A DNA stretch of 64,000 bases, from the NCBI RefSeq assembly GCF_028745515.1, contig NZ_JAQZSG010000018.1:41283-105282 (forward strand), read 5' to 3'. Each line of letters starts with the position of its first letter. Positions within the stretch are counted from its first letter, which is position 1. The notes beneath the pieces were generated by a model. It ran no database searches. It saw only the letters and a program-made list of their open reading frames with translations, and had not been told where the DNA came from. Below, piece by piece: positions 42,655 through 52,177 of the stretch. Made by a program: the position numbers and the translations under genes. This DNA comes from Paenibacillus thermotolerans (GTDB lineage Bacteria; Bacillota; Bacilli; Paenibacillales; YIM-B00363).

Positions 42655-44037
42655 TTAGTAGGATGTCGCTAATTTCCGCATAATTTCTTCCCAAGAAGTT
42701 TCTAATCGGACAATATCATCTTCAACCAATTCGCTTCCTTGTTGAACTTCTATTAACTCAAGATCTTCATCAGCTCGTATACTATGTCTGGCGCCGGCTG
42801 GAATGTGTAAAACATCTCCCATCTTTACAGGATACAGCTTTTCATCCAACATCAACTCGCCCGAACCTGAAATGATCGTCCATACTTCATTTCGTTTCAC
42901 ATGATATTGGTAACTTAAATTTTTTCCCGCATAAATGCAGATTCTTTTAGTTAGAACTTCTCCGCCATGGTGGATCTTACTGTAATCAAGCACTTTATAC
43001 CAACCCCACCGGCGTTCCTCATACATCGGACGTTGCTCGATTTGCTTATTGACTTCCTTTATTCTAGGGCTCGCATCCCTGTCAGAAACCAGTATTCCGT
43101 CAGGGCTACTTGCAATTATCACATTGGATAATCCGATAACCGTCACGGGAATTTCCAATTCATTTATTAAATAAGTATTATTGCAATCATTAGCAATAAT
43201 ACCTTTACCGATATGGTGATTCGTCATTTCGTCCGTTAATGTGTTCCATGTCCCAAGATCCTTCCAATAGCCGTTATAAGGTAAAGCCACAATCCGTTCC
43301 GATTTCTCAACTACAGCATAATCGAAGCTAATCTTGGGCAATCGTGTGTATTGCTTCAGCATTTCTTCATATTGAATCGGCAGCCCTTGACTGATTAGAT
43401 GATTAATTAGGAAATCGAGTTTAAACGCAAAAACCCCGCAGTTCCAAAGCGCTTGTTGCTCAATCAGTTCCATCGCTTTGTCTTCGCGGGGTTTTTCAGT
43501 GAAGTGGCTAACTTCAATATACGGTTCTTGTTGACGATCCACCTCAAAATGTTGGGGTACGATGTATCCGTATTTCTCCGATGGGTATGTCGGTTTTACG
43601 CCTACCAGCGCCAAATCAGCGCCGGAACCGTATACCACCGACTTCAACTGTTTAATCTTTTCAAAAAAACGATCCTCCACGTAAGGATCTACAGGGAGGA
43701 TCGCAATCACTTCATTTAGGCTTACACCCAAAATGGAGTACAAATACGTTGCAGCTAACGCGATGGCCGGATACGTATCACGCCTTTCGGGTTCGATGAT
43801 CGTCGGAACATCGAATCCTAGTTGACTTTGCAAGATGTCAACTTGTCCCGAACCCGTTGCAATGTATGAATTATTTAGTAAACCTGCCATCCTCAATTGA
43901 CGCCACACACGCTGTACCATTGATTCCGGTTCATTATCAGGGGAAGTCAGTACTTTTAAAAATTGTTTGGAACGGCAATCATTCGAAAGAGGCCATAACC
44001 GTTTGCCTGACCCTCCGGAGAGTAGTACAAGTTTCAC
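42655..44037 (-). CDS. manC: Mannose-1-phosphate guanylyltransferase / mannose-6-phosphate isomerase (ManC type)
   Basis: 460 residues from GTG 44037 with AGGAGTGATC upstream. The nucleotidyltransferase domain starts LVLLSGGSGKRLWPLSND and has FTEKPREDKA and NCGVFAFK. The C-terminal cupin (about 350-450: YHVKRNEVWTIISGSGELML, DVLHIPAGARHSI) is the type II phosphomannose isomerase domain. It makes GDP-mannose, a sugar donor for the exopolysaccharide. It is the most distal recognised gene of the EPS cluster, implying mannose (or a sugar made from GDP-mannose such as fucose) in the polymer. Confidence 0.9.
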   Translation of the reverse strand: MKLVLLSGGSGKRLWPLSNDCRSKQFLKVLTSPDNEPESMVQRVWRQLRMAGLLNNSYIATGSGQVDILQSQLGFDVPTIIEPERRDTYPAIALAATYLYSILGVSLNEVIAILPVDPYVEDRFFEKIKQLKSVVYGSGADLALVGVKPTYPSEKYGYIVPQHFEVDRQQEPYIEVSHFTEKPREDKAMELIEQQALWNCGVFAFKLDFLINHLISQGLPIQYEEMLKQYTRLPKISFDYAVVEKSERIVALPYNGYWKDLGTWNTLTDEMTNHHIGKGIIANDCNNTYLINELEIPVTVIGLSNVIIASSPDGILVSDRDASPRIKEVNKQIEQRPMYEERRWGWYKVLDYSKIHHGGEVLTKRICIYAGKNLSYQYHVKRNEVWTIISGSGELMLDEKLYPVKMGDVLHIPAGARHSIRADEDLELIEVQQGSELVEDDIVRLETSWEEIMRKLATSY

Positions 44038-44069
44038 GCGATCACTCCTATACGCAAATTGCTTTACCG

Positions 44070-44834
44070 CTATATAAGTTTAATGCCGCTTATGAGTATG
44101 AGCGCTGCCATAACCGTGCGAAGCGGTCTTGAAGGAACTTTGGCGCTTAAAGTACTTCCCAAGAGAACACCAGGAATGGAACCGATGAGCAAATTAAATG
44201 CTAGAGCGTAGTTCACATGGCCAAGAGTCGCGTGCAGAAAACCTGCGACTGTAACAAGAAAAAATGCGTGAGCGATATCGGTACCTACCACTTCGGAAGA
44301 ACGCATCCGGAATAAATAAATGATTGCCAAGGCAAACAATGATCCGGATCCGATTGATGTCAAGCCGACCATAAACCCAAGCATAACGCCTATGCCAATC
44401 ACAACCCATTTCTTTTCTTCTAAAGATTTATTCCGCCAATAGTTTCCTAGGGTTCCTCGCTTAATGAATTGCTTCACTAAAATCGAGGAAGCCACAATAA
44501 CCAACATGATTCCAAGAGCCGTTCGAATAACATGTTCTTGACTGTCGAAAAAAACTTTAAAGATTTTTAGGAGACCTACGGCAACCGCTGCCCCAGGAAT
44601 GCTGCCGATTCCAAGATACAGGACAAGTTTCCATTGAATTGTTTTTTGCCGCCAATGTTGAAACACTCCGAAAAGTTTTGTAACCGAATTGTAAAATAAA
44701 TCCGTGCCGACAGCGATTGTCGGTTGAATCCCGATAATGATAAGCACAGGCGTAAGAAGAGCGGCACCGCCCACACCGGTTAATCCGACAAGAAATCCGA
44801 CTAACAGACCGATAATCGATATAGTAATATCCAT
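44070..44834 (-). CDS. TauE/SafE-family anion permease
   Basis: 254 residues from ATG 44834 behind GAGGATATCG. About eight membrane segments; the family repeat appears twice: GLLVGFLVGLTGVGGAALLTPVLI at the start and GVMLGFMVGLTSIGSGSLFALAII in the middle. TauE/SafE proteins export or import sulfite, sulfonates or related anions. Directly downstream of cysC, it may supply sulfate or dispose of sulfite around PAPS synthesis; direction and substrate are inferences. Confidence 0.85.
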   Translation of the reverse strand: MDITISIIGLLVGFLVGLTGVGGAALLTPVLIIIGIQPTIAVGTDLFYNSVTKLFGVFQHWRQKTIQWKLVLYLGIGSIPGAAVAVGLLKIFKVFFDSQEHVIRTALGIMLVIVASSILVKQFIKRGTLGNYWRNKSLEEKKWVVIGIGVMLGFMVGLTSIGSGSLFALAIIYLFRMRSSEVVGTDIAHAFFLVTVAGFLHATLGHVNYALAFNLLIGSIPGVLLGSTLSAKVPSRPLRTVMAALILISGIKLI

Positions 44835-44853
44835 TCGATATCCTCAACTGCGG

Positions 44854-45510
44854 TTAAACGTTTTGCACTTTTTTCAGCAACAGTTTTTCCGGTTGATTCG
44901 TGCCCGTTTCCAAATAACCGTTTTCTTCCAAAAAATTCATAACCATCTGTACAGAATAGCTTAACGGCTGCTTATCGGACTCAATGATGAGCTCGGGACT
45001 TACCGGCGGCTCATATGGGGAGGAAATTCCCGTGAATTCTTTGATTTTTCCTTCTCTTGCTTTTTTATATAAGCCTTTCGGGTCACGTCTCTCACACTCT
45101 TCAAGTGAACATTTTACGTATATCTCTATAAACTCATGCTGATCAACCATATTTCTGGCCAGCTCTCTGTCTTCCCTGAATGGAGAGATAAAAGCCGTAA
45201 TTGCAAAAAGCCCCGCGTCAACAAACAACTTTGCCACTTCGCCGATTCTGCGGATGTTCTCTTTCCGATCTTCGGGACCAAAACCTAAGTTTTTGTTTAA
45301 TCCATGTCTAATATTATCTCCGTCTAACACATACGACCTAATGTTATGGTTGTAAAGCTCTTTTTCGACCGCGTTAGCTAAGGTAGATTTTCCGGCACCG
45401 GAAAGTCCCGTAAACCATAACACGCAGCTTTTATGTAAGTTTTTAAGTTGTCTGTCAGCTTTCGTAATATTTGTTTCATGCCAAACAATATTTGTCGCTT
45501 TCAATTCCAT
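44854..45510 (-). CDS. cysC: Adenylylsulfate (APS) kinase
   Basis: 218 residues from ATG 45510 with GAGGAGCGGG upstream; a longer frame adds eight residues without support. P-loop GLSGAGKST (35-43), the APS-site sequence [18 protein letters not shown], and [13 protein letters not shown] are all diagnostic. It phosphorylates APS to PAPS, the sulfate donor. Bacteria that only reduce sulfate often rely on APS reductase; here cysC sits among sulfotransferase and polysaccharide genes, so PAPS probably feeds sulfation. The C-terminus is ~20 residues longer than usual. Confidence 0.95.
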   Translation of the reverse strand: MELKATNIVWHETNITKADRQLKNLHKSCVLWFTGLSGAGKSTLANAVEKELYNHNIRSYVLDGDNIRHGLNKNLGFGPEDRKENIRRIGEVAKLFVDAGLFAITAFISPFREDRELARNMVDQHEFIEIYVKCSLEECERRDPKGLYKKAREGKIKEFTGISSPYEPPVSPELIIESDKQPLSYSVQMVMNFLEENGYLETGTNQPEKLLLKKVQNV

Positions 45511-45535
45511 ATATCCCGCTCCTCTAATTTTCATA

Positions 45536-45565
45536 ATAAAAGACCCGCCTAATTAGGCAGGTCTT
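45536..45565 (-). terminator. Terminator-like hairpin inside the EPS operon, between sat and cysC
   Basis: AAGACC-x-GCCT / AGGC-x-GGTCTT, 10 pairs with one mismatch and AATT loop, followed on the minus strand by TTTTATTATG. Partial termination would lower cysC relative to sat unless antitermination operates. Confidence 0.65.
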
Positions 45566-45571
45566 AAATTT

Positions 45572-46756
45572 CTATTCATCTCTCATTCCCCGGATCAACA
45601 CTTCGGCGACTTCTGGCCTTGTAAATTCAGCCGGGGGGACTTTACCGCTCCGTAACATTTCCCTTACTTTCGTACCGCTTAATACTAATCTATCCTCCAT
45701 ACCATGAGGACATGTTTTTGTAGAAGCCATGTTACCGCATTTCGTGCAATAAAAACTATGCTCAAAAAACAGAGGTGTAATCCCAAGTTCTTCTTTAGTA
45801 AAGTTGCTAAAGATCTTTTGGGCGTCGTATGTACCATAGTAATTGCCTACACCGGCATGATCCCTACCTACAATAAAATGTGTACAGCCATAATTTTTCC
45901 GAACTAATGCGTGAAAAATTGCCTCCCTTGGTCCTGCGTAACGCATAGCCGCAGGAAATATCACCAATCTTGTGCGGTCTTGCGGATAGTAATTTTTAAG
46001 AAGAACTTGGTAGCTTTCCATACGAATTTCAGCTGGAATATCGTCCGATTTCGTTTCTCCTACAAGCGGGTTCAGCAGCAAACCATCGACGATTTCCATT
46101 GCTGTTTTTTGAATATATTCATGCGCGCGGTGAACGGGATTTCTTGTTTGAAAGCCGACAACGGATCTCCACCCTAGCTTCGAAAACATCTTTCTTGTTT
46201 CTGCAGGATCCATGTAGTAATCATCGAAAGGATGATGCGATGGCCGATTCAACATATACACAGGACCCGCTAAATAAACTTCGCCTTTTTCAAACACTTT
46301 TTGTACTCCGGGATGAGCCGGGTCTGTTGTGCCGTAAACGTTCATTGCTTCAAACTCTTTATCGTAAGCATATTTGTCAGTGAGAAGCATGATTCCGTAA
46401 ATGTTATCGTTGCAGTCGACGAGTGCAACCTCCTGCCCGATATTCAGCGTATCGGCCTCTTCTATCGTCACAGGCAAGGTGATCGGCAAACTCCAAACGG
46501 TCCGATTTGATAACCGCATTTCTTTAACAACGCAAAGATAATCTTTCTCCTCCATAAATCCGGTTAGAGGACTGAATGCGCCTATTGCGATTAACTCAAG
46601 ATCGGATAAACTCCACGGCGTTAATTGCACGAAAGGCAGATGTTTGGCCAACTCCAGCAACCGTTGACGTTCATAACCTTGGGGCACCCTGTTTATCAAA
46701 TGTCCTCCGTGCGGTTCAATCGTTGAACTTACCTTTTCTTGAATATTTGTATTCAT
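45572..46756 (-). CDS. sat: Sulfate adenylyltransferase (ATP sulfurylase)
   Basis: 394 residues from ATG 46756, which overlaps the PHP gene stop (ATGA). [12 protein letters not shown] carries the QxRNPxHxxH active-site motif, GRDHAGVG the second nucleotide motif; [16 protein letters not shown] is the small zinc-like cysteine insert of the single-chain Sat family. It makes APS from ATP and sulfate, the first step to PAPS. Normal family length. Together with CysC and the sulfotransferases it gives a complete sulfation pathway in one operon. Confidence 0.95.
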   Translation of the reverse strand: MNTNIQEKVSSTIEPHGGHLINRVPQGYERQRLLELAKHLPFVQLTPWSLSDLELIAIGAFSPLTGFMEEKDYLCVVKEMRLSNRTVWSLPITLPVTIEEADTLNIGQEVALVDCNDNIYGIMLLTDKYAYDKEFEAMNVYGTTDPAHPGVQKVFEKGEVYLAGPVYMLNRPSHHPFDDYYMDPAETRKMFSKLGWRSVVGFQTRNPVHRAHEYIQKTAMEIVDGLLLNPLVGETKSDDIPAEIRMESYQVLLKNYYPQDRTRLVIFPAAMRYAGPREAIFHALVRKNYGCTHFIVGRDHAGVGNYYGTYDAQKIFSNFTKEELGITPLFFEHSFYCTKCGNMASTKTCPHGMEDRLVLSGTKVREMLRSGKVPPAEFTRPEVAEVLIRGMRDE

Positions 46757-47562
46757 CCTACACATTCCTCCATTTTTTCGAATCCAAAAACTCCAAGCTG
46801 ATGTTCGTCGTTGTGAAAGTCGGAACCACCTGTCATAATCAAATCAAACTCTTTAGCCATTTTTTTATAACGTTCGTTATCTTCTTTCGTTTGCTTTCTA
46901 TGCCATACTTCGATGCCATCAAAATTAAAATTGCTTAGCAATTCTCTAATAAAGTCATCATCACCTGTTAAAATGGGATGGGCCAGCACGGCGATTCCAC
47001 CTGACTGGTGGATAAGGTCTATTCCTTCTTGAGGGGAAATAATTACTTTTTCAATTGCGCATGGCTTCCCATCCGCAAGATAGTTATCAAAAACCGATTG
47101 ATAGTCGGATATATAGCCCTTTTTTACGATTGCCTTGGCAATATGAGGGCGTGCTATTACGCCGCCTTGGCTAAATTCTCTGATATCATCCATTGTAATC
47201 GGCATTTTGATTTCAGTGAATTTCTTTATGATTCGAAGAGCCCGATCCTCTCTGCCATCGCGCAATCCGATTAGCACATCATTAAGAGTATCGTTGGCAG
47301 AAACATTATAGCCGAGAATGTCTACACTTTTCCCATCGTATTTGGTACTTAATTCGACTCCCGGGATTACTCGCACCCCAAATTTTTCTCCTGTTCTTTG
47401 TGCTTCTTCTATTCCAGCAAGGGTATCATGATCAGTAATTGCTATGGTTTTAATTCCAGCTTCACTTGCTTTACGTACCATTTCGGCGGGCGAATAGATT
47501 CCGTCCGATGCGTAAGTATGTAAATGAAGATCAAACGGTTTAAGCTCCGTTAACAGAGTCAT
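46753..47562 (-). CDS. PHP-domain phosphoesterase, candidate PAP (3',5'-ADP) phosphatase
   Basis: 269 residues from ATG 47562 behind AGGGAGGTAATAAA (a start at 47616 also has GAGGAT). Metal motifs: [42 protein letters not shown] and TGGSDFHND, as in the YciV/RNase AM/Cv1693 group. Members of that group remove the 3'-phosphate from 3',5'-bisphosphonucleotides such as pAp. PAP is the inhibitory by-product of PAPS-dependent sulfotransferases, so its place directly before sat (4-base overlap) suggests it recycles PAP to AMP. Family is seen; the substrate is inferred from context. Confidence 0.85.
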   Translation of the reverse strand: MTLLTELKPFDLHLHTYASDGIYSPAEMVRKASEAGIKTIAITDHDTLAGIEEAQRTGEKFGVRVIPGVELSTKYDGKSVDILGYNVSANDTLNDVLIGLRDGREDRALRIIKKFTEIKMPITMDDIREFSQGGVIARPHIAKAIVKKGYISDYQSVFDNYLADGKPCAIEKVIISPQEGIDLIHQSGGIAVLAHPILTGDDDFIRELLSNFNFDGIEVWHRKQTKEDNERYKKMAKEFDLIMTGGSDFHNDEHQLGVFGFEKMEECVG

Positions 47563-47647
47563 TTTATTACCTCCCTTAAGTAATTTAGCAGGCTCAGTTA
47601 TCACAGCATTAGTCATTATCTTTCATCCTCACAATTTAGAGCTAAAT

Positions 47648-48664
47648 TCAATCGACTTCCCACGTTTGGTCATCATAATATTTTTTGCTTAACTCATAAG
47701 TTTTAGATTTTATATGGTTAATCTCCTCGACTGTTAATCTATTCTTCCATTCCTTAACTAATTTTTTGCTATCTCTTCTTAGTTGGTGAGTTTGATTGTT
47801 TTTTGCTTTTACCGGATTGTTTTCGTTTGTTAACTTTATTATTTTTCTTTCAATTTTTTCATTAAAGTTCATTCCGAGTTTTTCATACAACATTCTAAAA
47901 GTTTCAACAGGCTGGTTACTTAGGTCTTCGTGCTTTACGATAATAATATTTTCATGCTCCTCTGCGTATCTGAATAAGATCTTATATATACATAGCCAAA
48001 GTAACGTTCCTTGTTCTATAATGGATGCGTTTTTATAATGATTTATTCTCGCTAATTCTTCTTCAAATTCTTCTAAATGATCTTTTAACAAGTCATGTTG
48101 ATCCAAAAGATTACGGAAATTAAAGTTCCATCCTAATCTTTTTAGACTAGAAACAAAACCCAAGGGATGCCTTATCGTTACAATTATCTCCATGTTAAAA
48201 GTCTCATGAAGATATTTACTGGATAAACATGCGATAGGATCTTTAATTAACAATCTTTTTATACTCGGATTGAATTTTGCTAAATAGAACAGAAATTGCC
48301 CTCTTGATTTAAATAGCAGCTTAAATATACTTATCGGTAAAATCTTCATACTAAAGTTTTTTATTAAAAATTTTATTACTTCAAAACGATTTTTAACCGG
48401 TACTTTTCCTTTAGGGGTCTTAAATGGCGTTATTTTATAGTTAGCGGTTTTTAAACTTAAAATGTTCGAAAACACTTTGTCATATATTTCTTTTTTTCTA
48501 TTACGTATTGTTACATATTCAAATTCCCGTTCAAACACCCTAAGGCCACATTCACTATTAAATGGTTCTTGGATATAAGCTGTCCTTTTGTCGAAACTTA
48601 ATACTTTTCCAATGAAAGTTGTTCCGGACCTATGTATACCCGTAACTAATACCGCTCTTTTCAA
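47648..48664 (-). CDS. PAPS-dependent sulfotransferase
   Basis: 338 residues from TTG 48664 with AGGAGG 10 bases upstream. The 5'-phosphosulfate-binding loop is TGIHRSGTTFIGKVL (residues 8-22) and the 3'-phosphate-binding motif IVTIRHPLGFVSSL (160-173), followed by a long helix. VKHEDLSNQPVETFRMLYEKLG is the usual late motif of Sulfotransfer_1/3 enzymes. It probably moves sulfate from PAPS to a sugar hydroxyl of the polymer or lipid-linked repeat unit. It is very AT-rich compared with the genes outside 47.6-54.1 kb. Confidence 0.87.
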   Translation of the reverse strand: MKRAVLVTGIHRSGTTFIGKVLSFDKRTAYIQEPFNSECGLRVFEREFEYVTIRNRKKEIYDKVFSNILSLKTANYKITPFKTPKGKVPVKNRFEVIKFLIKNFSMKILPISIFKLLFKSRGQFLFYLAKFNPSIKRLLIKDPIACLSSKYLHETFNMEIIVTIRHPLGFVSSLKRLGWNFNFRNLLDQHDLLKDHLEEFEEELARINHYKNASIIEQGTLLWLCIYKILFRYAEEHENIIIVKHEDLSNQPVETFRMLYEKLGMNFNEKIERKIIKLTNENNPVKAKNNQTHQLRRDSKKLVKEWKNRLTVEEINHIKSKTYELSKKYYDDQTWEVD

Positions 48665-48704
48665 CTTAATACCTCCTGCAGCAAAAAAATCCCATACGTT
48701 ATAT

Positions 48705-50147
48705 TTATAAATTTGCTTTGACCCTTGAACTCAGGAATATTCTTCTCACCTTATTTAACCTGCTTAACATATAGTTCTTATCGGTCATATTTGGCGAAAA
48801 GACAAACTGTAAAACAATCGATACCCCGGCTATTAACATTATTAGTAAGTATTTTATAAATACTGCTATGACTAACAAATAAACAATTTGATAAACTAGG
48901 AAAAGTGCGATTGACCAAAAAAGAATATAAAGCAATTCTTTAAAGGAATATGGGTAGAAATTAAAGTGCTTTTTTATTTGCAACAATCTTAAAGCATTGA
49001 CTGATATTGTTGTAATTAAAAGCGTTATTGGCAGTATCAGTGCCCCAGCATTTAAAGAATGCAACAGAAGGGTCATTATCAAAAATAAGAATAGGGAGAA
49101 AATTAAATTTTTGAATTCCAATTTTTCTTTTTTTACCATTTGCAGAAAATTGCTATTAGGTCCGGCAACTACATCAAAAAATGTTGCAATAGCTGTTATT
49201 ACTATTACAATTGAAGCATTGATGTAATCTTCCCCAAAAATCAAAATAACAATTTCCGGGTAACTAACTATCATCAAAAAGGCAGGCATAATAAGGAACA
49301 TTTGCCACCTTGTTGCATTCTTGTACGTTTCACTTAATTTTTGATTATCGCCGATACTAGAATATTTAACGAAATGGGAAAAAAAGAGTTTATTTGTCGG
49401 TCCTGCAAAGAAAAAAAGCATTTGTCTAACTAACAAAGCTATATTCAGATAGCCGGCTTGTATGGCCCCAAAGAATATATATTGTAGAACTTTCGGAATA
49501 TTAGTATATATATTGGATGAAATTTCAATGAGCTGGAATGTAAACAATTCTGTATAGACTGGTCTTTCTTTATGGTAATTTTGTGCTTTAAGATCCTTCC
49601 ATTTTTTTTTGACTGCCAATTGAAAAGCAATACTTAATAAAAATCCCAAAAAATAAGTTGCAAGGATAAACATTAAATCGAACTTCTTAAATATAAAAAA
49701 TCCGGCCATCACTATTATTAAAATCGATATTCTAAACACAATATATTCTGCAAGCAAAGCGTATATCGTCTTTTCGATCCCATACAAGACAGCGTTTAAG
49801 TCCATAAATAAGAACATCAACAAGGAGAAAACAGCAATATAAATTATATTCCCATCATCGCTAATATAACCGAAACCTAACAATAATACAGATGTTGGAA
49901 TTGCATAGAAAAAGAGATATTTTTTATTAAAATTATTTAAATCAAACCCTAAAGATGTGTATTTAACCGAATGCTTAATTTTCCCTCCAAATAAAACAAA
50001 AAACAGTAATGACCCGAAACTTACCACAAAGGTTAATTCTCCATATATTTCGCTTCCCAATTTTCTTGCTATAAAACCGTTAAAGATCACTTCCGACAGT
50101 GCCCCAAAAATTTTAATGAATGCTGCGTAAATAAACTGACCTAACAT
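48705..50147 (-). CDS. Polysaccharide repeat-unit flippase (Wzx-like)
   Basis: 480 residues from ATG 50147 behind TTGGAGG (a start seven codons earlier is possible). Twelve or more membrane segments, with FNGFIARKLGSEIYGELTFV near the N-terminus typical of the MATE/PST superfamily oligosaccharide flippases. It should move undecaprenyl-linked repeat units across the membrane for polymerisation by the Wzy-like protein encoded upstream. AT-rich like its neighbours. Confidence 0.88.
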   Translation of the reverse strand: MLGQFIYAAFIKIFGALSEVIFNGFIARKLGSEIYGELTFVVSFGSLLFFVLFGGKIKHSVKYTSLGFDLNNFNKKYLFFYAIPTSVLLLGFGYISDDGNIIYIAVFSLLMFLFMDLNAVLYGIEKTIYALLAEYIVFRISILIIVMAGFFIFKKFDLMFILATYFLGFLLSIAFQLAVKKKWKDLKAQNYHKERPVYTELFTFQLIEISSNIYTNIPKVLQYIFFGAIQAGYLNIALLVRQMLFFFAGPTNKLFFSHFVKYSSIGDNQKLSETYKNATRWQMFLIMPAFLMIVSYPEIVILIFGEDYINASIVIVITAIATFFDVVAGPNSNFLQMVKKEKLEFKNLIFSLFLFLIMTLLLHSLNAGALILPITLLITTISVNALRLLQIKKHFNFYPYSFKELLYILFWSIALFLVYQIVYLLVIAVFIKYLLIMLIAGVSIVLQFVFSPNMTDKNYMLSRLNKVRRIFLSSRVKANL

Positions 50148-50196
50148 GAAAGTGCCTCCAAATAACAAGAGTCAATATCAAGAGCATGGAACCACT

Positions 50197-50224
50197 AAAA
50201 AAGTGCCAATTTAGTTTGGCACTT
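50197..50224 (-). terminator. Strong intrinsic terminator inside the EPS operon
   Basis: AAGTGCCAA / TTGGCACTT perfect 9-bp stem, followed on the minus strand by TTTTAGTGG, so the uninterrupted U run is TTTTTT including the stem end. It lies between the second sulfotransferase-like gene and wzx, so distal genes need readthrough or another promoter. Confidence 0.82.
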
Positions 50225-50253
50225 CAAGGAGGACACATGGTTATTATCTTTAT

Positions 50254-51036
50254 TCATGATATTTTCAGCTTTAGTACATTTTCTTCAATCTCTTTATCAG
50301 AATAAAAGTGTTTGGTAAATTTTGAATTGTATATTTTATCAACGAAATCTTTTTCGAAAATAATCTTGCTCTTAAAATCCTTATATAGGTCATGATATTG
50401 CTTTTCATTGGCTTCATTTCTATTCACAAGGACACTAATCTTAAGATTCATAAATTTATTTAAAGCCTCAATACCTATTTCTTTAATTTTCTCCATTTTA
50501 AATACTAAGATCTCAACATTATCAGCCTTGCTAATTATGTAACCCTTCTCTTTATCGAAGTTAGAATTATAAACATCATAACCAAACACCGCTTTTAATT
50601 CTTTATCAAACCATGTCAATGGATAGTCATGCATGTAGTTCTCAAAGAAATGACGAATTAAAAAATTTACGTCATTGTTTCCTTTATTAAGTATGTCGCG
50701 GTCATGTTTGTCGATTATTTGAAAAAACGACGACATATTCCTTTGTATGGGATCTCGAACAACTGTTATTATTTTTATTTTTTTATTCTTTCTAGCCATT
50801 TTTAGAAAAAGTGAAATGATGTACGACTTGATATCATATAAAGATTTTTTCTTTCTATCATTTTCCCTTTTAAAATTTAGTTGGTGAATATGAATGACCG
50901 GAGAAACACTATGAGCTTCTAACGTTGCTTCGATTGTAGTTGTCCCGACCTTTCCCATTGTATAAACTAATACAATTTCTTTTTTCAGTAATACCCCCAG
51001 TAATTCTTTAATTGATTTTATAATTTTATATACCAT
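50254..51036 (-). CDS. Sulfotransferase-like capsular polysaccharide protein (NKWYS type)
   Basis: 260 residues from ATG 51036 (GGAGG upstream). VYTMGKVGTTTIEATLE (25-40) is a variant 5'-phosphosulfate loop, and IITVVRDPIQRNMSSFF (89-105) the matching 3'-phosphate motif, the pattern of the putative capsular polysaccharide synthesis family (NKWYS, PF10364). The domain is smaller than classic sulfotransferases. It may sulfate a second position, or act on the lipid-linked unit. It shares the AT-rich base use of the region. Family assignment is from memory of the motif layout. Confidence 0.75.
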   Translation of the reverse strand: MVYKIIKSIKELLGVLLKKEIVLVYTMGKVGTTTIEATLEAHSVSPVIHIHQLNFKRENDRKKKSLYDIKSYIISLFLKMARKNKKIKIITVVRDPIQRNMSSFFQIIDKHDRDILNKGNNDVNFLIRHFFENYMHDYPLTWFDKELKAVFGYDVYNSNFDKEKGYIISKADNVEILVFKMEKIKEIGIEALNKFMNLKISVLVNRNEANEKQYHDLYKDFKSKIIFEKDFVDKIYNSKFTKHFYSDKEIEENVLKLKIS

Positions 51037-51069
51037 GGTTCATCAAGCCTCCAGATTAATATTTAGTTT

Positions 51070-52152
51070 TTAGCTGCCAAGCACGTTTGTATATATATGC
51101 ATTAACTCTTTTGCCATTTGCTTCGGTGTATACTCACGGGAATACTTACTTAGACTTGCATCAGCCAGATTATTTAATTTTTCGTCATTCCGATAAATCT
51201 CTAATATCCTTTCTCCCATAGAAATATAGTCTTCCGGTTGAACTAAATAACCTGTGACCCCATGTTCCACCATTTCCGACAGACAACCTACATCTGTGGT
51301 GATCACGGGCCTCCCATAAGAATACACTTCTGGAATTACCCCGCTTTGTGAAGCGAATGTATAAGGCAATAAAACAACTTTTGAATTAATAATAAGATCT
51401 CTAATCTCATCATCCTCAATAAATCGGTTCATAATTACCAAATTGGGGAGATCCAAAGGACCATTATAGTACTTAGAAATATCCCCTGAACCTGCTAAAA
51501 CAAACTTTATATTTTTATTTCTTTTATAAACATATTCCGCCGTTTTAATAAAATACGGTATACCCTTATATCTTCTTATTCTGCCATATAATAAAACAAA
51601 ACCTTCCGGATTAATTTCATATGGTTTAGTTGCGTGTTGCTTAAACTCACCAAGCCTTATATTGCTCACATTATAGACTTTTTTTTGCTCAAGCATGTTT
51701 TTATGGCCTTTTCCGAAAACAACAAGATGATCAGATAAACGATTAATAATTAAATTAACATTTGCTTGTTGAATTTTTGTTACCTTCTCGCCTGGTTGAG
51801 TAATCGGATCGTGTATTGAATATATTATTTTTATCTTTTTTTTGAATAACATCGCAATAACGTTGTGCCATGGATGATGAGTAGAAGTGAAATGAATAAT
51901 ATCGGGATTGATTTCGTTAATCCTTTTGATAATTCTAAAAAGATTGAGAAGATCGAAAGTTCTTATTTCAATTAACGGTCTTTTAGTTTTGCAAAAATTG
52001 TATAACATATAATTGTCTTGCTCTTGATTTTTTTTATAAAGATGATTCCCGAATAAGTGAACTTGATGCGAATCCATTAGCTCTTCCGCAAGATGAACAG
52101 CATGTTTTCTTAATGAAGGAGCATCAGTTAAGGATATTAAAACAATTTTCAT
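51070..52152 (-). CDS. GT4-family glycosyltransferase
   Basis: 360 residues from ATG 52152 (GGAGAAGGATA upstream). GT-B fold; the C-terminal nucleotide-sugar part has LLYGRIRRYKGIPYFIKTAE, FVLAGSGD and the family signature PEVYSYGRPVITTDVGC (E-x7-E region with PxxxxE). The N-terminus MKIVLISLTDAPSLRKHAVHL is the usual acceptor-domain start. It adds one sugar to the lipid-linked repeat unit; linkage unknown. It is the only classical extending glycosyltransferase in the cluster, so the repeat unit is short or other loci contribute. Confidence 0.87.
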   Translation of the reverse strand: MKIVLISLTDAPSLRKHAVHLAEELMDSHQVHLFGNHLYKKNQEQDNYMLYNFCKTKRPLIEIRTFDLLNLFRIIKRINEINPDIIHFTSTHHPWHNVIAMLFKKKIKIIYSIHDPITQPGEKVTKIQQANVNLIINRLSDHLVVFGKGHKNMLEQKKVYNVSNIRLGEFKQHATKPYEINPEGFVLLYGRIRRYKGIPYFIKTAEYVYKRNKNIKFVLAGSGDISKYYNGPLDLPNLVIMNRFIEDDEIRDLIINSKVVLLPYTFASQSGVIPEVYSYGRPVITTDVGCLSEMVEHGVTGYLVQPEDYISMGERILEIYRNDEKLNNLADASLSKYSREYTPKQMAKELMHIYTNVLGS

Positions 52153-52177
52153 AATGTATCCTTCTCCAGTTCAAATA

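Noticed and set aside
44070..46756. Plain sulfate assimilation (cysteine synthesis) operon
   Set aside because: No APS/PAPS reductase, sulfite reductase or siroheme genes accompany sat and cysC; instead they share an operon with sulfotransferases and polysaccharide export genes.
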